A DNA stretch of 42,874 bases from Candidatus Caribbeanibacter nitroreducens. GTDB lineage: Bacteria; Gemmatimonadota; Gemmatimonadetes; Palauibacterales; Palauibacteraceae. Position 1 is the first letter of the stretch; each line of letters starts with the position of its first letter. The stretch lies in contig CANPVF010000177.1 in the NCBI GenBank assembly GCA_947581645.1, positions 1 to 42,874 of the forward strand, in the 5' to 3' direction. The position numbers and the translations under genes were made by a program. This document shows, piece by piece, positions 34,220-42,874 of the stretch. The notes under the pieces are model-generated. The model saw only the letters and a program-made list of their open reading frames with translations. It made no database searches and was not told the DNA's origin.

Positions 34220-35254
34220 GTGCGGGTCTCCTACAGCCCCGGCTACTACGTCTCCCTGCCCGAGGGGCATCCGTTCCCCATGGGGAAGTTCCCGGCGCTG
34301 CACCGCATACTGCGCCGGGAGGGGCTCCTGCGTCCACGGGACGTCCTGGAGCCCGGCCGGGCCCCCTGGACCGACCTGCTCCTGGTCCACACGCCCGGCT
34401 ATCTGGCCCGACTCGAGCGCGGCACCCTGGGCCGCCGCGCCGAGCGTCGCATGGGGCTCCCCTGGTCGCGGGGGCTCGTCCGGCGCTCCCGGCTGGCGGT
34501 GCAGGGAACCGTCGAGGCCGCGCGCATGGCGCTCCGCGACGGCATCGCCGCCAACCTGGCCGGGGGTACGCACCACGCCTTTCCCGACCGCGGCGAGGGG
34601 TACTGCGTCCTGAACGACGTGGCCGTGGCAGCCCGTCTCCTCCGCCTCTCCGGGGAGGCGCGTCGGATCCTGGTCCTGGACCTGGACGTGCACCAGGGGA
34701 ACGGGACGGCCGCCGTCCTGGGGGAGGAGGCGGGCGTCACCACGTTCTCGCTCCACGCCGAGAAGAACTACCCGTGGCGGAAGGTGCCCTCGACCCGGGA
34801 CGCCGCGCTCCCGGACCGGACGGGGGACCGGGCCTACCTGCAGGCGCTGGCCGCGGAGCTCCCGCCCCTGCTCGGGGCCGCCCGACCGGACCTGGTCTTC
34901 TACCTGGCGGGGGTGGATCCCGTGGCCGGAGACCGCTACGGTCGCCTCTCCCTGACGCGGGAGGGCCTGCGGCGGCGGGAGCGGCTGGTGCTGCGGACCA
35001 TGCGGAGGCGGGGCGTGCCCGTGACGCTGCTGCTCTCCGGCGGCTACGCCAGCTCGCCGGAGGCCACGGCCGACCTCCACGCCGAGGCTCACCGGGCCGC
35101 CGCGGAGGTCCATGGCGTCGAGCCCGGGCGAGCCGCCGCCGGGACGCCGCCGGAGGGGAGCGAGCCGAAGCGCGAATCGACATCCACCGGGAGTCCGGGA
35201 GGGACCGAATGCACGGAGAGCACGATCCGAGGGAGTGCAGCGAGAACTTCCTGA
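34220..35254 (+). CDS. Histone-deacetylase-family zinc hydrolase
   Basis: 344 aa from GTG. The arginase/deacetylase fold has the active-site pair His118-His119 (GGTHHAFPDRGEGYCVLND). The zinc ligands are Asp156 and His158 (LDLDVHQGNG) and Asp233 (AGVDPVAGDRYG), with Tyr276 in SGGY. All catalytic residues are present, so it should be an active amide hydrolase. In bacteria the family includes acetylpolyamine deacetylases and AcuC-type lysine deacetylases; which applies here is unknown. The family fold ends near residue 300. The last 44 residues are low-complexity, and the gene overlaps the start of gdhA by 46 bases. Confidence 0.88.
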   Translation: MRVSYSPGYYVSLPEGHPFPMGKFPALHRILRREGLLRPRDVLEPGRAPWTDLLLVHTPGYLARLERGTLGRRAERRMGLPWSRGLVRRSRLAVQGTVEAARMALRDGIAANLAGGTHHAFPDRGEGYCVLNDVAVAARLLRLSGEARRILVLDLDVHQGNGTAAVLGEEAGVTTFSLHAEKNYPWRKVPSTRDAALPDRTGDRAYLQALAAELPPLLGAARPDLVFYLAGVDPVAGDRYGRLSLTREGLRRRERLVLRTMRRRGVPVTLLLSGGYASSPEATADLHAEAHRAAAEVHGVEPGRAAAGTPPEGSEPKRESTSTGSPGGTECTESTIRGSAARTS

Positions 35255-36465
35255 GCGGAGCGCTGGACCTGCTGGAGGTCGACGACGAGCTCCGCCACCT
35301 GCTACGCGGGCCTTTCCGCGAGGTGGCGCTGGAGCTGCCCCTCAGGAGGGACGACGACTCCCTCTCGGTCTTCCACGGCTACCGGGTGCAGCACGATCAC
35401 AGCCGCGGCCCCTTCAAGGGCGGATTCCGCTTCCATCCCGAGATGGACATGGACCACTCCCGGGGGCTGGCGTCGGTGATGACCTGGAAGACCGCCGTCG
35501 TGGACATCCCCATGGGCGGCGCCAAGGGGGGCATCGACTGCGACCCGTCCGAGCTGTCCCGGGGCGAGCTCGAGACCCTCACCAAGCGCTTCGTCCAGAA
35601 GCTCGGGCCCCTGCTGGGCCCGGACGTCGACATTCCGGCGCCGGACGTGGGAACGGGACCGCGGGAGATGGCCTGGATCTACGCCGGATACGCCCGGACG
35701 CACGAGATGGACGCACCGGGCGTCGTCACCGGCAAGCCCCTGGAGCTGGGGGGCTCCCTGGGCCGGACCGAGGCCACGGGCCGGGGCGTGGCCATGGTCA
35801 CGGAGTGGGCGTGCGAGGCGGAGGGCATCGACCCGGAGGGAGCCACGGTGGCCATCCAGGGCTTCGGAAACGTGGGAAGCCACCTGGCCCGCTTCCTGGA
35901 CGACCTCGGGGCCACCGTGGTGGCGGTGAGCGACGTCGGCGGCGGTCTGCACCGCGACGACGGCCTGGACGTGGAGACGCTGTTCCGCCAGATGAACGTC
36001 GAGGACAGCATCGACACGGTGGTGGAGAGCGACGTGCCCCACGACTCCATCAGCAACGAGGAGCTGCTGGCCCTGGACGTCGACGTGCTGATCCCGGCCG
36101 CCCTGGAGGGCGTGATCCACGGCGACAACGTGGACGACGTCCGCGCGGACCTGGTGGTCGAGGCCGCCAACCTGCCCACGACCTGCGACGCGGACCGGGC
36201 CCTGGCGGAGAGGGGGATCTCCCTGGTCCCGGACATCCTGGCCAACGCCGGCGGGGTCACGGTCTCCTACCTGGAATGGGTCCAGAACCGACAGCGCTAC
36301 CGGTGGAGCGAGGAGCGGGTGAACGGGGAGCTGCGCGACTTCATGCGGGAGGCCTGGGAGGACGTCTCGGAGCGCGCCTCCGGGGAGGACGTCACCTACC
36401 GCCGGGCGGCGTACGCGACCGCGGTGGAGCGCGTTCGGGAGGCCACGCGCCTCCGGGGCTTCTGA
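35209..36465 (+). CDS. gdhA: Glutamate dehydrogenase
   Basis: 418 aa, hexameric small-subunit type. It interconverts glutamate with 2-oxoglutarate plus ammonia. Lys70 (GPFKGGFRFHP), Lys94 (MTWK), Lys106 (PMGGAKGGI) and Asp146 (PAPDVGTG) match the substrate and catalytic residues of clostridial glutamate dehydrogenase with a constant offset. The Rossmann domain has IQGFGNVGSH at 216-225 with Asp242 at the end of the second strand. That favours NAD, though cofactor choice is not certain from this alone. The start ATG 35209 has a GGGAGGG site and lies inside the end of the deacetylase gene. Lys70 and the Lys94 context favour glutamate over leucine or phenylalanine. Confidence 0.93.
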   Translation: MHGEHDPRECSENFLSGALDLLEVDDELRHLLRGPFREVALELPLRRDDDSLSVFHGYRVQHDHSRGPFKGGFRFHPEMDMDHSRGLASVMTWKTAVVDIPMGGAKGGIDCDPSELSRGELETLTKRFVQKLGPLLGPDVDIPAPDVGTGPREMAWIYAGYARTHEMDAPGVVTGKPLELGGSLGRTEATGRGVAMVTEWACEAEGIDPEGATVAIQGFGNVGSHLARFLDDLGATVVAVSDVGGGLHRDDGLDVETLFRQMNVEDSIDTVVESDVPHDSISNEELLALDVDVLIPAALEGVIHGDNVDDVRADLVVEAANLPTTCDADRALAERGISLVPDILANAGGVTVSYLEWVQNRQRYRWSEERVNGELRDFMREAWEDVSERASGEDVTYRRAAYATAVERVREATRLRGF

Positions 36466-36466
36466 C

Positions 36467-37657
36467 GTGGACTCCGGCACGGACGCCGCCCTGGAGTGCC
36501 GGGCGGGCGAGTTCTCGCTCCCCGACGACCTCCACTACCTGAACTGCGCCTACATGTCGCCCCTGGCGCGGGCGGTGGAGCGAGCGGGGCTGGAGGGATT
36601 CCGCCGGCTCCGGGATCCGACCCGGATCGCCCCGTCGGACTTCTTCACGGAGAGCGACGAGCTCCGGCGCGCCTTCGCCGAGCTGGTGCGCGCCGACGAT
36701 CCGGACCGGGTGGCCATCGTCCCCTCGGTCTCCTACGGCGTGGCCCTGGCCGCCCGGAACCTGGAGGTGGAGGCGGGACAGAACCTGGTCCTGGCCGAAG
36801 ACCAGTTTCCGAGCAACGTCTACGCGTGGAGCCGGCTGGCGGAGGAGCGCGGGCTGGAGCTCCGGATCGTGGGGCCCGGGCCGGGCGACGGCGGCAGCGG
36901 ACGCGGACGGGGTGAGCGGTGGAACGAGCGCCTCCTGGAGGCCGTGGACGGTGCCACGGCCGCCGCGGCGCTCCCCCACGTGCACTGGACCGACGGGACG
37001 CGGTTCGACCTGCAGGCGGTGGGGCGCCGGTGCCGGGAGGTGGGCGCCGCCCTGGTGGTGGACGGCACCCAGTCGGTGGGAGCGCTCCCCTTCGACGTGG
37101 GGCGGATCCGCCCGGACGCCCTGATCTGCGCCGGGTACAAGTGGATGCTCGGGCCGTACAGCATCGGCACGACCTACCTCGGCCCGCGCTTCGACGACGC
37201 CGTTCCGCTGGAGGAGACCTGGCTCGGCCGGAAGGGGAGCGAGGACTTCGGCGGGCTGGTGGACTACGAGGAGGAGTACCAGCCCGGGGCCTCGCGCCAC
37301 GACATGGGGGAGCGGAGCAACCCGGTGACCGTCCCCATGCAGACCGCCGGGATCCGGCTCCTGCTGGACTGGGGCGTGGAGCGAATCCAGGAGTACTGCC
37401 GCCGCCTCACCCGTCCGCTCACCGGGGAGGCCTCAGCTCTGGGGATGACCGTGGAGGACGAGGAGTGGCGCTCGTCGCACCTCTTCGGCCTCCGCCTGCC
37501 GGCCGAGGCGCGGCCGGAGGAGCTGGCGCAGCACCTGGAGCGCGAGGACGTGGTGGTGTCGGTGCGCGGCGACGCCCTCCGCGTCTCTCCGCACCTGTAC
37601 AACGACCGGCGGGACGTGGAGGCGCTGCTGGAGGTCCTGCGCCAGCGCTACGGCTGA
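36467..37657 (+). CDS. Class V PLP-dependent aminotransferase-like enzyme
   Basis: 396 aa from GTG, one base after the gdhA stop. It has a fold-type I class V layout (cysteine desulfurase, kynureninase, isopenicillin epimerase group). LNCAYMSPLARAVERA is near the N-terminus, Asp199 and Gln202 lie in VVDGTQSVGALPFDV, and the PLP lysine is Lys225 in CAGYKWMLGP. No desulfurase active-site cysteine loop is apparent in the second half. Kynureninase-specific features were not established. The close spacing suggests co-transcription with gdhA, and a glutamate link (amino donor) is plausible. The substrate is unknown. Confidence 0.85.
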   Translation: MDSGTDAALECRAGEFSLPDDLHYLNCAYMSPLARAVERAGLEGFRRLRDPTRIAPSDFFTESDELRRAFAELVRADDPDRVAIVPSVSYGVALAARNLEVEAGQNLVLAEDQFPSNVYAWSRLAEERGLELRIVGPGPGDGGSGRGRGERWNERLLEAVDGATAAAALPHVHWTDGTRFDLQAVGRRCREVGAALVVDGTQSVGALPFDVGRIRPDALICAGYKWMLGPYSIGTTYLGPRFDDAVPLEETWLGRKGSEDFGGLVDYEEEYQPGASRHDMGERSNPVTVPMQTAGIRLLLDWGVERIQEYCRRLTRPLTGEASALGMTVEDEEWRSSHLFGLRLPAEARPEELAQHLEREDVVVSVRGDALRVSPHLYNDRRDVEALLEVLRQRYG

Positions 37658-37670
37658 CTGCGGCCTGTGA

Positions 37671-37693
37671 GCCCCGGGCCCGCCCAGGGGGGC
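37671..37693. terminator. Possible bidirectional stem-loop between convergent genes
   Basis: GCCCC at 37671-37675 pairs with GGGGC at 37689-37693, in the 49-base gap between the converging PLP enzyme gene and the tyrosine phenol-lyase gene. The stem is short and lacks T-runs. Position is the main support. Confidence 0.25.
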
Positions 37694-37706
37694 GCCGGGA
37701 AGGCGG

Positions 37707-42138
<4,432 letters not shown>

Positions 42139-42207
42139 GTGATGGTACCCGTCGTCTATGGTGGAGGGACCCGGCGAACCGGCTCCGGCCGGGCCCCGAA
42201 CGTCTGT

Positions 42208-42220
42208 CGCGACCGTCGCG
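42208..42220. promoter_or_regulatory. Operator-like dyad upstream of the GCS2-CBS operon
   Basis: CGCGAC at 42208-42213 and GTCGCG at 42215-42220 form a perfect 13-base dyad around one central base, 69 bases before the operon's start codon. The 179-base gap holds no other strong signal and no clear -35/-10 pair on the minus strand. A regulator site is possible, but GC-rich sequence produces such dyads by chance. Confidence 0.3.
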
Positions 42221-42317
42221 GGATCGGCTGAAAAAGCTGCCTAACTTCTTGCGATCGCCGGCCAGGGAACAAGCCGGGGGCACGCGAAACCTGTCGCCCG
42301 AGGCTCACGTCGGTCCG

Positions 42318-42874
42318 TCAGCCGGCCCGGAGTCCGGTGATCTCCCGGCAGGCCTCCAGGAAGCGTCCCGCCACCTCCGGCCACCCGTACCGCGCGGCCC
42401 GCCGGCGGCCCCGCTCCCCCATCTCCCGGCGGAGCCGGGGGCTCGTCAGGAGGCGCCGCAGAGATCGGGCCAGATCCCGCGCCGATCGCGGCGGACAGAG
42501 AAGCCCGGTCTCGCCGTGGTGGACCACCTCCGGGGCGGCCCCGGCCCGACAGGCCACCACGGGCAGGCCGGCGGCCATGGCCTCCAGGAATGCGATGCCG
42601 AAGCCCTCCTGGAGGCTGGGCAGGCAGAACAGGTCGGCGTCCCGGTACGCCCGGGTCACCGCCGCGACGGGGAGCTCGCCCGGCAGGCGGGCGCGGTCGC
42701 CGAGCCCGGCGCGAGCGGCGAGCCGGCGGAGGCGCTCCAGCTCCGGCCCGCCGCCCACGACGAGGAGCCGCACCGGGAGGCCGCCGCGGACCAGCCGGGC
42801 GACGGCCCGGACCAGGGTGGCCGTGTCCTTCCGGGGGTACTGGCGGGCGACGCTGAGGACGGTGAGGGGGGCCC
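42318..42874 (-). CDS. Glycosyltransferase family 4 type, C-terminal part (5' end beyond the window)
   Basis: The reading frame runs in from the right edge without a start and gives 185 aa of the C-terminal GT-B domain. LTVLSVARQYPRKDTATLVRA and LLVVGGGPELERLR are typical of the nucleotide-sugar half. LPSLQEGFGIAFLEAMAAGLPVVA contains the E-x7-E donor motif (Glu of QEGFG and Glu of LEAM), and GETGLL follows. Such retaining enzymes build surface polysaccharides or glycolipids. The GTG at 42773 is internal and not the true start. It is separated from the GCS2 operon by 179 bases and is probably a different unit. Confidence 0.88.
   Translation of the reverse strand, partial: APLTVLSVARQYPRKDTATLVRAVARLVRGGLPVRLLVVGGGPELERLRRLAARAGLGDRARLPGELPVAAVTRAYRDADLFCLPSLQEGFGIAFLEAMAAGLPVVACRAGAAPEVVHHGETGLLCPPRSARDLARSLRRLLTSPRLRREMGERGRRRAARYGWPEVAGRFLEACREITGLRAG

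Noticed and set aside
36467-37657. Kynureninase, prompted by the neighbouring aromatic amino-acid lyase
   Set aside because: Only general class V PLP features are visible; no kynureninase-specific motif or other kynurenine pathway gene was found.

Overview
The window is a stretch of core chromosome from a very GC-rich bacterium with two membranes. The double membrane is shown by a complete Tol-Pal set, an LptD-like barrel, LolA, Lnt and a TonB-dependent receptor. Many genes start with GTG, proteins are rich in Asp and Glu, and low-complexity linkers of Ala, Asp, Ser and Thr recur. Together with the gene set this suggests Gemmatimonadota or a close relative. That assignment is an inference from style and synteny; no rRNA is present to fix it. 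I see no rRNA, tRNA, CRISPR array, insertion sequence or phage gene.

Layout, left to right. Positions 1-246 are an untranslated, hairpin-rich leader. At 247-3689 lie a LysM protein, a HemX/CcsA-like membrane protein and hemA, and at 3782-4726 a sugar-nucleotide epimerase. The Tol-Pal system follows at 4726-9662 (tolQ, tolR, a short TolA/TonB-like protein, tolB, pal, cpoB). Next come nrdR, tatC, an LptD-like protein and a solitary histidine ammonia-lyase (9772-15441). A promoter at 15470 leads to a long-chain polyprenyl diphosphate synthase that probably starts at CTG, a small membrane protein and tatA. A PpiD-like chaperone (17187-19043) faces them on the minus strand. From a divergent intergenic region with candidate promoters on both strands, a long plus-strand run goes TPR protein, aroQ, Xaa-Pro peptidase, efp, accB, accC, ftsK, lolA, hemL, a Gfo/Idh protein, lnt and a TonB receptor (19386-34164). 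Next is a histone-deacetylase-family / glutamate dehydrogenase / class V PLP enzyme cluster (34220-37657). Facing it on the minus strand is a three-gene operon at 42138-37707: a GCS2 ligase fused to paired CBS domains, an aspartoacylase/succinylglutamate-desuccinylase-type hydrolase, and a tyrosine phenol-lyase. A truncated glycosyltransferase runs off the right edge.

Functionally, most of the window builds and maintains the envelope: Tol-Pal constriction, LPS insertion, lipoprotein acylation and sorting, Tat export, folding of exported proteins and the polyprenyl carrier. Around this sit core metabolism genes (tetrapyrrole steps hemA and hemL, acetyl-CoA carboxylase accBC, aroQ), division (ftsK), translation (efp) and ribonucleotide reductase control (nrdR). 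Many neighbours overlap by 1-4 bases (ATGA, GTGA, TGATG), so translational coupling is probably widespread.

The most unusual part is the right end. The minus-strand operon pairs an enzyme family that makes amide bonds to amino acids with a family that breaks such bonds, under a CBS sensor, and then adds tyrosine phenol-lyase. I propose that it handles an amino-acid conjugate, perhaps of an aromatic amino acid. This is inference; the families are clear but the substrates are not. Other points of note are two probable CTG start codons, a Gfo/Idh protein lacking both usual catalytic residues, an LptD-like protein with a single cysteine, and two promoters sharing an 11-base -35 region.
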